64,000 nt of DNA, taken from assembly GCF_900240945.1 (NCBI RefSeq), contig NZ_OESG01000012.1, forward strand, positions 62,001 through 126,000, written 5' to 3'. The notes beneath the pieces are model-generated. The model was not told where the DNA came from and searched no databases. It worked only from the letters and a program-made list of their open reading frames with translations. Source of the DNA: Mycobacterium sp. 3519A (lineage in GTDB: Bacteria > Actinomycetota > Actinomycetes > Mycobacteriales > Mycobacteriaceae). Below, in pieces: positions 52,988-61,757 of the stretch (the stretch's first letter is position 1; each line of letters starts with the position of its first letter). The position numbers and the translations under genes are program-made.

Positions 52988-53470
52988 ATGGATGTCAGAG
53001 AGGTTCTGCTGCCCGGCGTCGGCCTGCGATACGAGTTCGAGAATCGCGATGGCGACCGCCTCGGCGTGGTAGCCCGCCGCACCGGCGACTTCGAGGTCGT
53101 CGTCTACCCGAAAGACGATCCGGACCAGGCGCACGAAGTTTTTCGGCTCACCGACGAAGAGGCCGAGGCGCTGGCGCAGATCCTCGGTGCCCCGCGCATC
53201 GCCGAACGCTTCGCCGACCTGACCCGGGAGGTGCCCGGCCTCAACGCCGGACAGGTGACGATCCGGCCGGGCAGCCCATTCGTGGACCGGCCCCTCGGCG
53301 ACACCAGGGCGCGCACCCGCACCGGCGCATCGATCGTCGCGATCGTGCGCGACGAGGAGATCCTCGCTTCGCCAGGCCCCGCCGAAATCCTGCGGGCCAA
53401 CGACGTTTTGGTGGTGATCGGCACCGAAGACGGCATCCGCGGAGTCGCAGAGATCGTCGTTTCGGGCTAA
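52988..53470 (+). CDS. KhtT-like antiporter regulatory subunit (TrkA-C domain)
   Basis: 160 residues from ATG 52988; the longer frame lies inside the previous gene. N-terminal part with VGLRYEFENRDGDRLGVVARRTGDFEVVVY and C-terminal RCK_C/TrkA-C domain, GASIVAIVRDEEILASPGP...LRANDVLVVIGTEDGI, is the KhtT plan. In Bacillus, KhtT regulates the K+/H+ antiporter KhtU in response to nucleotides. The antiporter gene follows 3 bp later, so the two form a pair. Confidence 0.9.
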   Translation: MDVREVLLPGVGLRYEFENRDGDRLGVVARRTGDFEVVVYPKDDPDQAHEVFRLTDEEAEALAQILGAPRIAERFADLTREVPGLNAGQVTIRPGSPFVDRPLGDTRARTRTGASIVAIVRDEEILASPGPAEILRANDVLVVIGTEDGIRGVAEIVVSG

Positions 53471-53473
53471 GCG

Positions 53474-54628
53474 ATGGAGGTATCGGCGACGCTGCTGCTC
53501 GAGCTCGGCGTCATCCTCACCGCGCTCACCATCCTGGGCTCCGTCGCTCGCCGATACGCCTTATCGCCCATTCCGCTGTATCTGGCGGCCGGCCTCGCGC
53601 TCGGGGAGGGCGGCATCGCGCCCATCCCGGCGGCCACCGGATTCGTCAACACCGGGGCAACCATCGGGGTCGTCCTGCTGCTGCTCACCCTCGGTCTGGA
53701 GTTCACGATCGGGGAGTTCGCCAGCAGTCTGCGCCGTCACATGTCGTCGGCGTGGGTGGACGTCGTGCTCAACGCGGCGCCGGGCGCGATCGCGGGCTGG
53801 TTGCTGGGCCTGGGCGGGGTAGGCATCCTGGCGCTGGCGGGTGTCACCTACATCTCGTCGTCAGGAGTGATCGCGCGGCTGCTGTCCGACCTGCGCCGGC
53901 TGGGCAACAGGGAGACCCCGGCAGTGTTGTCGGTGCTGGTGCTCGAGGACTTCGCGATGGCCGCCTATCTGCCGCTGCTGGCGGTGTTGGCCGCGGGCGG
54001 CACGTGGCTGGAGGCCCTGTTCGGGATGGCGATCGCCGTCGCGGTGCTGGCCGTGGCCTTCGTGGCGTCGTATCGCTGGGGCCATCACGTGGGCCGGATC
54101 GTGGCGCATCCGGACAACGAGCAGTTGCTGCTGCGCATCCTCGGTCTGACGTTGATCGTCGCGGCGCTGGCCGAATTCGTGCACGCCTCCGCGGCGGTCG
54201 GGGCGTTTCTCGTCGGCCTGACGCTGACCGGCGAATCGGCGCATCGGGCGCGTAGGGTGCTCAGCCCGCTGCGCGACCTGTTCGCGGCGGTCTTCTTCCT
54301 GTCGATCGGCATTTCGGTCGATCCGGCACGACTGCTGCCGATGCTGCCCGCCGCCATCGTGCTGGCGATCGTCACGGCGGGCACCAAGGTGTTGACGGGT
54401 CAGTTCGCCGCCCGTCGCGACGGTGTGGGCAGGCCGGGCCAGTTGCGCGCGGGCACAGCGCTGATCGCCCGCGGCGAATTCTCGTTGGTCATCATCGGCC
54501 TGGTGGGCACCACGTACGAGGCGGTCGAAGCGGTGGCGACGCCGTACGTGTTCATTCTGGCCATGGTCGGGCCGGTGGCGGCCCGGTTCACCGGCGGATC
54601 TCCACCACGATCCGCACGGAGCCCGTAG
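53474..54628 (+). CDS. CPA2-type cation/proton antiporter (KhtU-like)
   Basis: 384 residues, about eleven or twelve helices. N-terminal YALSPIPLYLAAGLALGEGG is the Kef-type entry, GLEFTIGEFASSLRR follows, VLVLEDFAMAAYLPLLAVL contains the ion-binding Glu-Asp, and ALIARGEFSLVIIGL is the CPA2 signature. The preceding TrkA-C protein is its likely regulator. It exports K+ or Na+ for H+ at the plasma membrane. Confidence 0.92.
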   Translation: MEVSATLLLELGVILTALTILGSVARRYALSPIPLYLAAGLALGEGGIAPIPAATGFVNTGATIGVVLLLLTLGLEFTIGEFASSLRRHMSSAWVDVVLNAAPGAIAGWLLGLGGVGILALAGVTYISSSGVIARLLSDLRRLGNRETPAVLSVLVLEDFAMAAYLPLLAVLAAGGTWLEALFGMAIAVAVLAVAFVASYRWGHHVGRIVAHPDNEQLLLRILGLTLIVAALAEFVHASAAVGAFLVGLTLTGESAHRARRVLSPLRDLFAAVFFLSIGISVDPARLLPMLPAAIVLAIVTAGTKVLTGQFAARRDGVGRPGQLRAGTALIARGEFSLVIIGLVGTTYEAVEAVATPYVFILAMVGPVAARFTGGSPPRSARSP

Positions 54629-54638
54629 TCTCCGCGAT

Positions 54639-56045
54639 GTGGAGACGGTCTTTGATGCCCCGGTCGATGCGGGACTGGTCGAACATGCCCTTGCGGCAAC
54701 CTCGTTCGGTTCGATGTGGCTTGACATTCCGCGACCTCAGTACCCGCGGGCCACCGGGTCGGTGATCTGCGACCTGCTCGTGGTCGGCGGCGGTTACGCC
54801 GGACTGTGGACCGCATTGCATGCCGCGCAGCGGTATCCGGACCGTCGAATCGTGCTGATCGAGGCAAATCGGATCGGGTGGGCGGCGTCCGGTCGCAACG
54901 GCGGCTTCGTCGACGCCAGCCTGACTCACGGCCTGGAGAACGGAAAGACACGCTGGCCCAACGAGATTGACACGCTGGAGGCGATGGGCCGGGAGAACCT
55001 CGACGGCATGCAGGCCGATATCGAGTCGCTCGGACTGGACGCCGAGTGGCAACGCACCGGCATGCTGACGGTGGCAACGGAACCGCACCAGGTGGACTGG
55101 CTCACCGACGCGGCCGCCGCGGGTGGGGGGCAGTTCCTCGATTTGCGTGAGGTCCGCGACGAGGTGCATTCCCCGACGTACCTGGCCGGGCTGTACGACC
55201 CGGACAGCTGTGCGATCGTGCACCCGGCCAAACTCGCGTTCGAACTCGCCCGCGCATGCGCGGACGCGGGGGTGGTCGTCTACGAGCACACCAACGCGAC
55301 GCATCTGGATTCGGCGGGCGTCGCGCTGCACATTCAGGCCGGCGACGCCACCATCACCTGCCGCAACGCGGTACTGGCCACCAATGTCTTTCCCAGCCTG
55401 CTGCGCCGCAACCGGCTGCGCACGGTGCCCGTCTACGACTACGTGCTGGCCACCGAACCACTCAGCGACGCGCAGCTGGACCGCATCGGCTGGCGGCGCA
55501 GGCAGGGAATCGGCGACTCCGCCAACCAATTTCACTACTACCGGCTGACCATGGACAACCGGATCGTGTGGGGCGGCTACGACGCCGTCTACCATTTCGG
55601 CCGCAAGGCCGACGATCGCTACGAGGATCGGACCGACACGTATCGACGCCTCGCCGCGCACTTCTTCATCACCTTTCCCGCGCTAGCGGATGTCCGGTTC
55701 ACCCACCGGTGGGCGGGCGCGATCGACACCAACACCCGGTTCTGCGCGCACTGGGGGCTGGCGCGCGACGGCCGGGTGGCCTACGTCAACGGGTTCACCG
55801 GCCTCGGCGTCGGCGCGGCACGGTTCGCCGCCGATGTGTGTCTTGATCTCCTCGACGGCGCCCCGACGAAGCGCACCGAATTGGAGATGGTGCGCAAGCG
55901 GCCTTTGCCGTTTCCGCCGGAACCCCTGGCCAGCATCGGAATCCAGGCGACACGCTGGTCGCTGGATCGGGCCGACCACTCGGCGGGCCGACGGAACCTC
56001 CTGCTGCGCACCCTGGATGCGTTGGGTCTCGGGTTCGATTCCTGA
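54639..56045 (+). CDS. FAD-dependent amine/amino acid oxidase-type protein (DAO family)
   Basis: 468 residues from GTG 54639, 10 bp after the antiporter. FAD motif VVGGGYAGLWTALHAAQR and RIVLIEANRIGWAASGRNGGFVD, then the second FAD part and YVNGFTGLGVGAARFAADV at the C-terminus. It is the DadA/gamma-glutamylputrescine oxidase-like group. It would oxidise an amine and release H2O2 or reduce a carrier; the substrate is unknown. The T-loop-like bases over its last codons are coding, not a tRNA. Confidence 0.88.
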   Translation: METVFDAPVDAGLVEHALAATSFGSMWLDIPRPQYPRATGSVICDLLVVGGGYAGLWTALHAAQRYPDRRIVLIEANRIGWAASGRNGGFVDASLTHGLENGKTRWPNEIDTLEAMGRENLDGMQADIESLGLDAEWQRTGMLTVATEPHQVDWLTDAAAAGGGQFLDLREVRDEVHSPTYLAGLYDPDSCAIVHPAKLAFELARACADAGVVVYEHTNATHLDSAGVALHIQAGDATITCRNAVLATNVFPSLLRRNRLRTVPVYDYVLATEPLSDAQLDRIGWRRRQGIGDSANQFHYYRLTMDNRIVWGGYDAVYHFGRKADDRYEDRTDTYRRLAAHFFITFPALADVRFTHRWAGAIDTNTRFCAHWGLARDGRVAYVNGFTGLGVGAARFAADVCLDLLDGAPTKRTELEMVRKRPLPFPPEPLASIGIQATRWSLDRADHSAGRRNLLLRTLDALGLGFDS

Positions 56046-56090
56046 CTCGAATTCCCCACGGCGACAGCCGTGATCCGTAAGCTCAGCCGC

Positions 56091-56666
56091 ATGACTGACA
56101 GGCTGATGAACGGCGAGAAACTCGAACGCGGGCAATCGTTGACGTCGAGCAACGGGGCGTACACCTTGACGCTGCAGGACGACGGAAACCTGGTGCTGGC
56201 CGCGCGCGGCCAGGCGGTGTGGGCGACGGGCACCAATGGGCAGGACGCCCAGCGCCTGGAAGTGCAAAAGGACGGCAACTGCGTCCTGTACACCTCGGAC
56301 AAACCGATCTGGCACACGGATACCAAGGGCGCCAAGGACGTTCGTCTGCTGTTGCAGGACGACCGCAACCTGGTGCTGTACGGATTCGACGGCCCGGCCT
56401 GGGCGTCGAATACCCAGACCGACGAAGAACCGGCGGCTGCGCCGCCTCCGCCGCCCCCGCCTGCCGCTGAGGCCCCGGAGCCGGAGGTCGCTCCTGCCGC
56501 TGTCGAGGAACCCGCCCCGGCACACACCGTGGTCTCCGGCGACACGCTGTGGGCCATCTCCGAGCGCTTCTACGGCGACGGCAGCAAGTATCAGGTGATC
56601 GCCGACGCAAGTGGCGTATCGAACCCGGACCTGATCCATCCGGGTCAGGTGCTGACCATCCCTTAG
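56091..56666 (+). CDS. B-lectin plus LysM protein
   Basis: 191 residues from ATG 56091; an upstream GTG at 56070 is also in frame. The N-terminal half (1-110) has the bulb-type mannose-binding lectin repeats QDDGNLVL, QKDGNCVLY and QDDRNLVLYG, followed by a Pro/Ala-rich linker and a C-terminal LysM domain with VVSGDTLWAISERFYGDG. M. smegmatis has a described mannose-binding lectin of this architecture. No signal peptide is visible. The LysM should bind peptidoglycan, while the lectin binds mannose glycans. A strong hairpin follows the stop. Confidence 0.92.
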   Translation: MTDRLMNGEKLERGQSLTSSNGAYTLTLQDDGNLVLAARGQAVWATGTNGQDAQRLEVQKDGNCVLYTSDKPIWHTDTKGAKDVRLLLQDDRNLVLYGFDGPAWASNTQTDEEPAAAPPPPPPPAAEAPEPEVAPAAVEEPAPAHTVVSGDTLWAISERFYGDGSKYQVIADASGVSNPDLIHPGQVLTIP

Positions 56667-56674
56667 CCAGGTCG

Positions 56675-56716
56675 CGGTGATGGCCCGGACCGAAAGGTCC
56701 GGGCCATCACCGTTTT
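56675..56716 (+). terminator. Perfect 17-bp hairpin terminator
   Basis: CGGTGATGGCCCGGACC (56675-56691), loop GAAA, and its full complement (56696-56712), then TTTT. It follows the lectin gene stop by 8 bp and ends its transcript. It is the strongest terminator in the window. Confidence 0.9.
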
Positions 56717-56831
56717 ACGGATATCAATTGTGTAACGTCGCAGCGTCGTACTCCGATGACCAATTGCGATGCCGTTATCGCAGCTCACCGGTACGCTTGA
56801 CACCCTTGACACATGAAGATCGGAGGCGACA

Positions 56832-57518
56832 GTGCGCCTACCAGGTTCGCGATTGCTGACCGCGGCGGCCGCGATCTTCACGGTCAGTCTCGGTGTCGCA
56901 CCGGCGCACGCGACGCCCGGTGTGCTGGTGTTCCCCGGTATGGAGGTGCGCCAAGGCACCAACGTCTGCACGCTGGGATTCGTCGATCCGCAGATGCGGG
57001 TGGCGTTCACCGCGGGCCACTGCAGGGGCAGCGGGCAAGTGACCGACCGCGACGGCAACGTGATCGGCAGCCAAGCGGGGTTCCGCGACAACACGCCGAA
57101 CGGCGCCACTGTCGACACCAACCATCAAATCGCCGACTGGGAAGCGATCAGCCTCACCTCCGACGTCGCAGTCAACAACATCCTTCCTGGCGGACGTGCC
57201 TTGGTCTCCGACCCGGGCGTCGCGCCCGTGCCGGGGCTGCCGGTCTGCCATTTCGGTGTGGTCACGGGGGAGAGCTGCGGAACCATCGAGGCGGTGAACA
57301 ACGGCTGGTTCACGATGGCCAACGGTGTGGTGAGCCAGAAGGGCGACTCCGGCGGGCCGGTGTACCACCTCACCCCTGACGGCCGGGCGGTGATCGTCGG
57401 CATGTTCAACAGCACCTGGGGTCAGTACCCGGCCGCGGTGTCGTGGCAGGACGCCAGCCAGCAGGCGCGCGAAGACGTCATCTCCGCCGCCGCGGGTAGT
57501 GCACCGCCGGTGCCCTAA
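56832..57518 (+). CDS. Secreted S1-like serine protease
   Basis: 228 residues from GTG 56832, 8 bases after GGAGG. The signal peptide ends at APAHA. The catalytic triad can be read: His in FTAGHC, Asp in IADWEAI, and Ser in GDSGGP. Cys pairs (NVC...GHC and VCHFG...ESCG) resemble those of streptogrisin/trypsin-like enzymes. It is likely exported to the periplasm or medium. Convergent gene shares the CTAA stop. The 115 bp upstream have an AT-rich stretch but no clear promoter boxes. Confidence 0.9.
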   Translation: MRLPGSRLLTAAAAIFTVSLGVAPAHATPGVLVFPGMEVRQGTNVCTLGFVDPQMRVAFTAGHCRGSGQVTDRDGNVIGSQAGFRDNTPNGATVDTNHQIADWEAISLTSDVAVNNILPGGRALVSDPGVAPVPGLPVCHFGVVTGESCGTIEAVNNGWFTMANGVVSQKGDSGGPVYHLTPDGRAVIVGMFNSTWGQYPAAVSWQDASQQAREDVISAAAGSAPPVP

Positions 57519-57955
57519 CGCAGCAGCTCGAACACCGGGATATCCGGTGCGGCAGCGCGGATTTCGTCGTCGGACGACTGCGGGGTCAGCCCGCCGATGT
57601 GACCTTTCACCTCCCAGTACCACCGGTCGAGGTAGCGCTTCAGCAGCGGCGGCTTGGCGTCGTCGGCGACCTCCGCGATGGCCACCTCGCGACTACGCCA
57701 CCGCGGACCCATCTCCACCTCGCCTGCGGCCCGCGCATTGCGTGCCCATTGGGTGTTGCCGCGCGGGGACACCACGAAGTCGCGACCGTCGACGGTCAAC
57801 AGGTTGATCACCACGCTGCGGCGCTTACCCGTCTTGCGGCCCCGGACCCGCAGCGCGCGGGTGCCCGCGATGCTGATGCCGGCCTCGGCCAACCAGCGGA
57901 TCACCGCGTTTCCGGTGCGGGCGGCGAGGTTCGGTTCGTCATAACGAACAGTCAT
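57515..57955 (-). CDS. Deazaflavin (F420)-dependent nitroreductase-family protein (Ddn-like)
   Basis: 146 residues. The split-barrel Ddn/FDOR-A core has [44 protein letters not shown], in which RKTGKRR and the WARNARA region bind F420 phosphate; this is the family's hallmark. Ddn in M. tuberculosis reduces quinones and nitroimidazoles with F420H2. Divergent from a TetR gene, with GAGAGC-ggt-GCTCTC between them, so probably induced by the TetR ligand. The usual N-terminal membrane anchor is not obvious. Confidence 0.9.
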   Translation of the reverse strand: MTVRYDEPNLAARTGNAVIRWLAEAGISIAGTRALRVRGRKTGKRRSVVINLLTVDGRDFVVSPRGNTQWARNARAAGEVEMGPRWRSREVAIAEVADDAKPPLLKRYLDRWYWEVKGHIGGLTPQSSDDEIRAAAPDIPVFELLR

Positions 57956-57973
57956 CTGAAATCCCTTCGAAGT

Positions 57974-57988
57974 GAGAGCGGTGCTCTC
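57974..57988. promoter_or_regulatory. TetR operator palindrome
   Basis: GAGAGC-ggt-GCTCTC is a perfect palindrome of six-base arms in the divergent gap between the Ddn-like and TetR genes, 19 bp upstream of the Ddn-like start. A likely joint operator. Confidence 0.6.
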
Positions 57989-58056
57989 TATTCAGGTTGG
58001 CACGTGGTGGGCCGAAATTCAAGAGCAGTGATCTCGTTTTGTGTCACACTGACCAC

Positions 58057-58740
58057 GTGGGTAAGCGGCAGGAGTCACGCGAGAGGATCGAAGCGCAGAT
58101 CATCGACCTGGGCAGGCGCCGTCTGGTGACCGAGGGCGCGGCCGGGTTGTCGTTGCGGGCCATCGCCCGCGACCTGGGCATGGTGTCGTCGGCGGTGTAT
58201 CGCTATGTGGCGAACCGGGACGAACTGCTCACGCTGTTGCTCGTCGACGCCTACTCGGAGTTGGCCGACGCGGTCGACGAGGCCGCAGCGTCCTCCCGTG
58301 ACTCATGGCGTAACCGGCTGATGGCCATGATGCGCGCGGCCAGGGCGTGGGCGGTGGATCAGCCGGCCCGCTGGGCGCTGCTGTACGGCAGCCCGGTGCC
58401 CGGCTACCACGCACCACGCGAGCGCACCGTCGGACCGGGCACCCGGGTGGTCGGCGCGCTGTTCGAAGCGGTGGCCGAAGGGGTCGCTGCCGGCGACATT
58501 CCGCAGACCAATACCGTTGTCGCACAACCGTTGTCATCGGATTTCGACCGGCTCCGAGAGGAGTTCGACTTCGTCGGCGACGACTTGGCGGTGGGGAAAT
58601 GCTTCCTGCTCTGGGCCGGCCTGGTCGGCGCGATCAGCCTCGAGGTGTTCGGTCAGTACGGCGCTGACACGCTGACCGATCCCGAAGCGGTGTTCGACAC
58701 TCAGGTACGGCTGCTGGTCGGCGCCCTGACCGATCTATGA
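58057..58740 (+). CDS. TetR-family regulator
   Basis: 227 residues from GTG 58057; the longer frame upstream has no ribosome site and covers the palindrome. Helix-turn-helix GAAGLSLRAIARDLGMVSSAVYRYV. The C-terminal domain has LFEAVAEGVAAGDIP and FLLWAGLVGAISLEVFGQYG, the TetR_C type often paired with F420 genes. It probably represses itself and the Ddn-like gene. Confidence 0.9.
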   Translation: MGKRQESRERIEAQIIDLGRRRLVTEGAAGLSLRAIARDLGMVSSAVYRYVANRDELLTLLLVDAYSELADAVDEAAASSRDSWRNRLMAMMRAARAWAVDQPARWALLYGSPVPGYHAPRERTVGPGTRVVGALFEAVAEGVAAGDIPQTNTVVAQPLSSDFDRLREEFDFVGDDLAVGKCFLLWAGLVGAISLEVFGQYGADTLTDPEAVFDTQVRLLVGALTDL

Positions 58741-58747
58741 TTCAGCC

Positions 58748-58777
58748 TTGACTTATATAAGTGGCGGCTTTTAGATT
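58748..58777 (+). promoter_or_regulatory. Leaderless promoter with ArsR operator
   Basis: TTGACT (58748-58753) and TTAGAT (58771-58776) with 17-base spacing put the transcript start near 58783, on the tandem GTG codons, so the mRNA is leaderless. ACTTATATAAGT (58751-58762) is a perfect 12-bp palindrome overlapping the -35 box and part of the spacer, as expected for the ArsR protein's own operator. Confidence 0.65.
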
Positions 58778-58780
58778 GGG

Positions 58781-59116
58781 GTGGTGCACGCGTTCGACGT
58801 CCTCGGGGACCCGGTTCGCAGGCGGATACTGGAACTGCTCGCCGAGGGTGAGATGTCCGCGGGCGAGATCGGCGCCACCATCCAGAACGAGTTCGCGATC
58901 AGCCAACCTGCGGTGTCGCAGCATCTGAAAGTGCTCCGCGACAACGGTTTTGCGTCGGTGCGGCCAGATGGGCAGCGGCGGCTGTACGCGGTGGACGGCA
59001 GGGGGTTGCGCGATGTCGACGACTGGCTCGACGGCTTCCGCCGGTTCTGGACGCCGCATCTGAACGCGCTGAGCACGGAGATCGCCAGAGGCAAACGACG
59101 AAGGAAGGCCACATGA
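58781..59116 (+). CDS. ArsR-family regulator
   Basis: 111 residues; starts at the tandem GTG 58781 or 58784. The winged helix has DPVRRRILELLAEGEMSAGEIGATIQ and SQPAVSQHLKVLRDNGFASVRPDGQRRLYAV (recognition helix AVSQHLKVL). The metal-binding Cys of ArsR/SmtB is absent, matching the family linked to SRPBCC (AHSA1) partners. The next gene overlaps by 4 bp. It likely represses this two-gene operon through the upstream palindrome. Confidence 0.93.
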   Translation: MVHAFDVLGDPVRRRILELLAEGEMSAGEIGATIQNEFAISQPAVSQHLKVLRDNGFASVRPDGQRRLYAVDGRGLRDVDDWLDGFRRFWTPHLNALSTEIARGKRRRKAT

Positions 59117-59760
59117 TCGAGATCGACGTCGACCATCAGATCACCGCGGTGAGGAGAAACCTCGGCAGTCGCGCGATCGACGCCGGGCAGGCACACGTCG
59201 TCACCGTCAGCCAGGCCTACGACACCGACCCCGAGGACCTGTGGGATGCGGTCACCAACATCGAGCGCATTCCGAGGTGGTTTCTGCCGATCAGCGGCGA
59301 CCTCACGGTCGGCGGCAGCTATCAACTCGAGGGCCACGCGGGAGGGACGATCCTGACGTGCGACCCGCCGAAGAACTTCACGGCCACCTGGGAGTTCGGC
59401 GGCAACATCAGTTGGATCGACGTCAGCGTCGCTGCCGACGGCCCCGACCGCGCCCGGTTGAACCTCGAACACATCATGCCGGTCGCCGACGACGAGATCT
59501 GGCGTCAGTTCGGGCCCGGCGCGGTCGGTATGGGATGGGATTCCATGCTGCTCGGATTGGCCCTGCACGCGGCGACGGGCGCGGACGTCGACCCTTCGGT
59601 CGGCCAGCAGTGGCTGGCGACCGACGAAGGACGCCGCTTCCTGACGTTGTCGTCGGAAGAGTGGTACGCCGCAAGCGTCGCGTTCGGCGTGGAGGCATCG
59701 ACGGCGCGCGCGATGGCCGACCGGTGTCTGGCGGCCTACCTCGGTGAGGAACAAAACTAG
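59113..59760 (+). CDS. SRPBCC (AHSA1-like) protein
   Basis: 215 residues, ATGA overlap. The START-like domain includes HVVTVSQAYDTDPEDLWDAVTNIERIPRWFLPISGDLTVGG (residues about 25-70) and YQLEGHAGGTILTCDPPKNFTATWEFGG. ArsR-SRPBCC pairs of this kind are frequent in actinobacteria; the SRPBCC part may bind the effector. No enzymatic motif. The longer-than-usual C-terminus carries VAFGVEASTARAMADRCLAAYLG. Confidence 0.92.
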   Translation: MIEIDVDHQITAVRRNLGSRAIDAGQAHVVTVSQAYDTDPEDLWDAVTNIERIPRWFLPISGDLTVGGSYQLEGHAGGTILTCDPPKNFTATWEFGGNISWIDVSVAADGPDRARLNLEHIMPVADDEIWRQFGPGAVGMGWDSMLLGLALHAATGADVDPSVGQQWLATDEGRRFLTLSSEEWYAASVAFGVEASTARAMADRCLAAYLGEEQN

Positions 59761-59805
59761 AACACGTTCTAGCCAGCGCGTCACCGCGGCGATATTCTCT
59801 AGGCG

Positions 59806-60282
59806 ATGCCCGCCCAGACACCTGTCCAGATCGCGTGGGTCAGCCGTGACCTCGACGCCACCGAAGCGGCGCTGACCACCCTGCTTGGCGTCAGGAAATG
59901 GATCCGGATGCCCGGCGTCCACTTCGCCCCCGACTCTTGTACGTACCGCGGGCAGCCCGCAGACTTCGTCGCCGACATCTCGCTGTCCTACGCCGGTGAC
60001 ACCCAACTGGAACTGATCGCGCCGGTACAGGGCGACAGCATCTACACCGAGTTTCTGGCGGCGGCAGGGCCGGGACTTCATCACGTCTGCATCGAAGTCG
60101 ACGACGTCGAGCAGGCGCTCGCCGACCGTGACGCCGAGGTGGTGCAGCGCGGCGTGATGCCGGGCGGCATGGAATTCGCGTACGTATCGGCCGCCGACGC
60201 CGGCGTGCCCTACCTCGAGATCGCCCGCATCTCGCCCGAGATCCGGGCGTTCTTCGACTACATCAAGCAGGAGCAGAAGTGA
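59806..60282 (+). CDS. VOC-family protein (glyoxalase-like)
   Basis: 158 residues. Two beta-alpha-beta-beta-beta modules: IAWVSRDLDATEAALTTLLGVRKW and GPGLHHVCIEVDDVEQALADR. Possible metal ligands are Asp/His in LHHVCIE and Glu in YLEIARI. It resembles methylmalonyl-CoA epimerase/glyoxalase-like members. It overlaps the KstD-like gene start by 4 bp, so both act in one pathway. Confidence 0.88.
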   Translation: MPAQTPVQIAWVSRDLDATEAALTTLLGVRKWIRMPGVHFAPDSCTYRGQPADFVADISLSYAGDTQLELIAPVQGDSIYTEFLAAAGPGLHHVCIEVDDVEQALADRDAEVVQRGVMPGGMEFAYVSAADAGVPYLEIARISPEIRAFFDYIKQEQK

Positions 60283-61757
60283 GTACGGACATTCCGGGAA
60301 CCGTTGCGGCCGCCGAGGTGTCGTCGTGGTCCGACGAGGTCGACGTGGTGGTGATCGGATTCGGCATCTCCGGTGGGTGCGCGGCCGTCAGCGCCGCGGC
60401 GGAGGGCGCGCGAGTGCTGGTGCTCGAGAAGGCAGCCGCCGCGGGGGGCACCAGCGCCATGGCCGGCGGCCACTTCTATCTGGGCGGCGGGACGGCGGTG
60501 CAGGAGGCGACAGGGCATCCGGACAGCGCCGACGAGATGTACAAGTATCTGGTCGCGGTGTCGCGCGAACCCGAGCACGACAAGATCCGCGAGTACTGCG
60601 ACGGCAGCGTCGAACACTTCAACTGGTTGGAGGACTTGGGTTTTCAGTTCAAACGCAGCTTCTATCCCGGCAAGATCGTGGTGCCGCCTGGCACCGAGGG
60701 CCTGTCCTACACCGGCAACGAGAAGGTGTGGCCGTTCATCGAGCAGGCCAAGCCGGCCCCGCGCGGCCACTCGGTGCCGGTTCCGGGTGAACTCGGTGGC
60801 GCGGCCATGGTCATCGACCTCTTGGTCAAGCGCGCCGCCGAGCTCGGCGTCGAAATCCGTTACGAGACAGGGGCAACTAACCTGATCGTCGACGGCGACA
60901 CGGTGGTCGGTGTCAACTGGAAACATTTCACCGAGACCGGCGCGATCAAGGCCAAGGCGGTCATCATCGCCGCAGGCGGTTTCGCGATGAACCCCGAGAT
61001 GGTCGCCGAGCACACGCCCGAACTGGGCCGCAAGCGGCGCACCAAACACCACGGTGAAGTCGAGCCGTACATCCTCGGCAACCCCAACGACGACGGCCTC
61101 GGCATCCGGTTGGGTGTCTCGGCGGGCGGCGTCGCCAAGAATCTCGACCAGATGTTCATCACCGCCGCCGCGTATCCGCCGGAGATCCTGTTGACCGGCG
61201 TCATCGTCAACAACCAGGGCCGGCGTTTCGTCGCCGAGGACTCCTACCACTCCCGCACGTCGGCCTTCGTGCTCGAGCAACCCGATCAGGTGGCGTACCT
61301 GATCGTCGACGAGGCGCATACGGAAATGCCTGCGATGCCGCTGATCCGGTTCATCGACGGCTGGGAGACCGTCGAGGAGATGGAGACAGCACTCGGAATA
61401 CCCGCAGGCAATCTGGTGGCGACGCTGAACCGGTACAACGAGAACGCGGCGCGCGGCGAGGACCCGGATTTTCACAAGCAGCCGAATTACCTTGCGGCGC
61501 AGGACAACGGGCCGTGGGCGGCGTTCGACCTGTCGTTGGGCCGGGCGATGTACTCGGGTTTCACGATGGGCGGGCTGGCCGTCTCGATCGACGGCGAGGT
61601 GCTGCGTGACGACGGCTCCGCCGTCGCCGGGTTGTACGCCGTTGGCGCATGCGCGTCCAATATCGCGCAGGACGGCAAGGGCTACTCCAGCGGAACGCAG
61701 TTGGGCGAGGGGTCGTTCTTCGGCCGCCGGGCCGGCGCCCGTGCGTCGCGCCGCTAG
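60279..61757 (+). CDS. FAD-dependent dehydrogenase (3-ketosteroid delta-1-dehydrogenase/fumarate reductase-like)
   Basis: 492 residues from GTG 60279. FAD motif [42 protein letters not shown] (residues about 28-70), then [15 protein letters not shown], and [35 protein letters not shown] at the end, which is the KstD/flavocytochrome c closing motif. Lacks the full KstD catalytic Tyr pattern that I can identify, so a different FAD alkene reductase or dehydrogenase is possible. Paired with VOC gene. Stop shares CTAG with the convergent ABC gene. Confidence 0.88.
   Translation: MSTDIPGTVAAAEVSSWSDEVDVVVIGFGISGGCAAVSAAAEGARVLVLEKAAAAGGTSAMAGGHFYLGGGTAVQEATGHPDSADEMYKYLVAVSREPEHDKIREYCDGSVEHFNWLEDLGFQFKRSFYPGKIVVPPGTEGLSYTGNEKVWPFIEQAKPAPRGHSVPVPGELGGAAMVIDLLVKRAAELGVEIRYETGATNLIVDGDTVVGVNWKHFTETGAIKAKAVIIAAGGFAMNPEMVAEHTPELGRKRRTKHHGEVEPYILGNPNDDGLGIRLGVSAGGVAKNLDQMFITAAAYPPEILLTGVIVNNQGRRFVAEDSYHSRTSAFVLEQPDQVAYLIVDEAHTEMPAMPLIRFIDGWETVEEMETALGIPAGNLVATLNRYNENAARGEDPDFHKQPNYLAAQDNGPWAAFDLSLGRAMYSGFTMGGLAVSIDGEVLRDDGSAVAGLYAVGACASNIAQDGKGYSSGTQLGEGSFFGRRAGARASRR

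Noticed and set aside
56015..56048. T-arm-like sequence TCGGG-TTCGATT-CCTGA, possible tRNA
   Set aside because: The stem and loop fit a T-arm, but no matching acceptor, D or anticodon stem is found 40-75 bases upstream, and the bases lie in the coding end of the flavoprotein gene.
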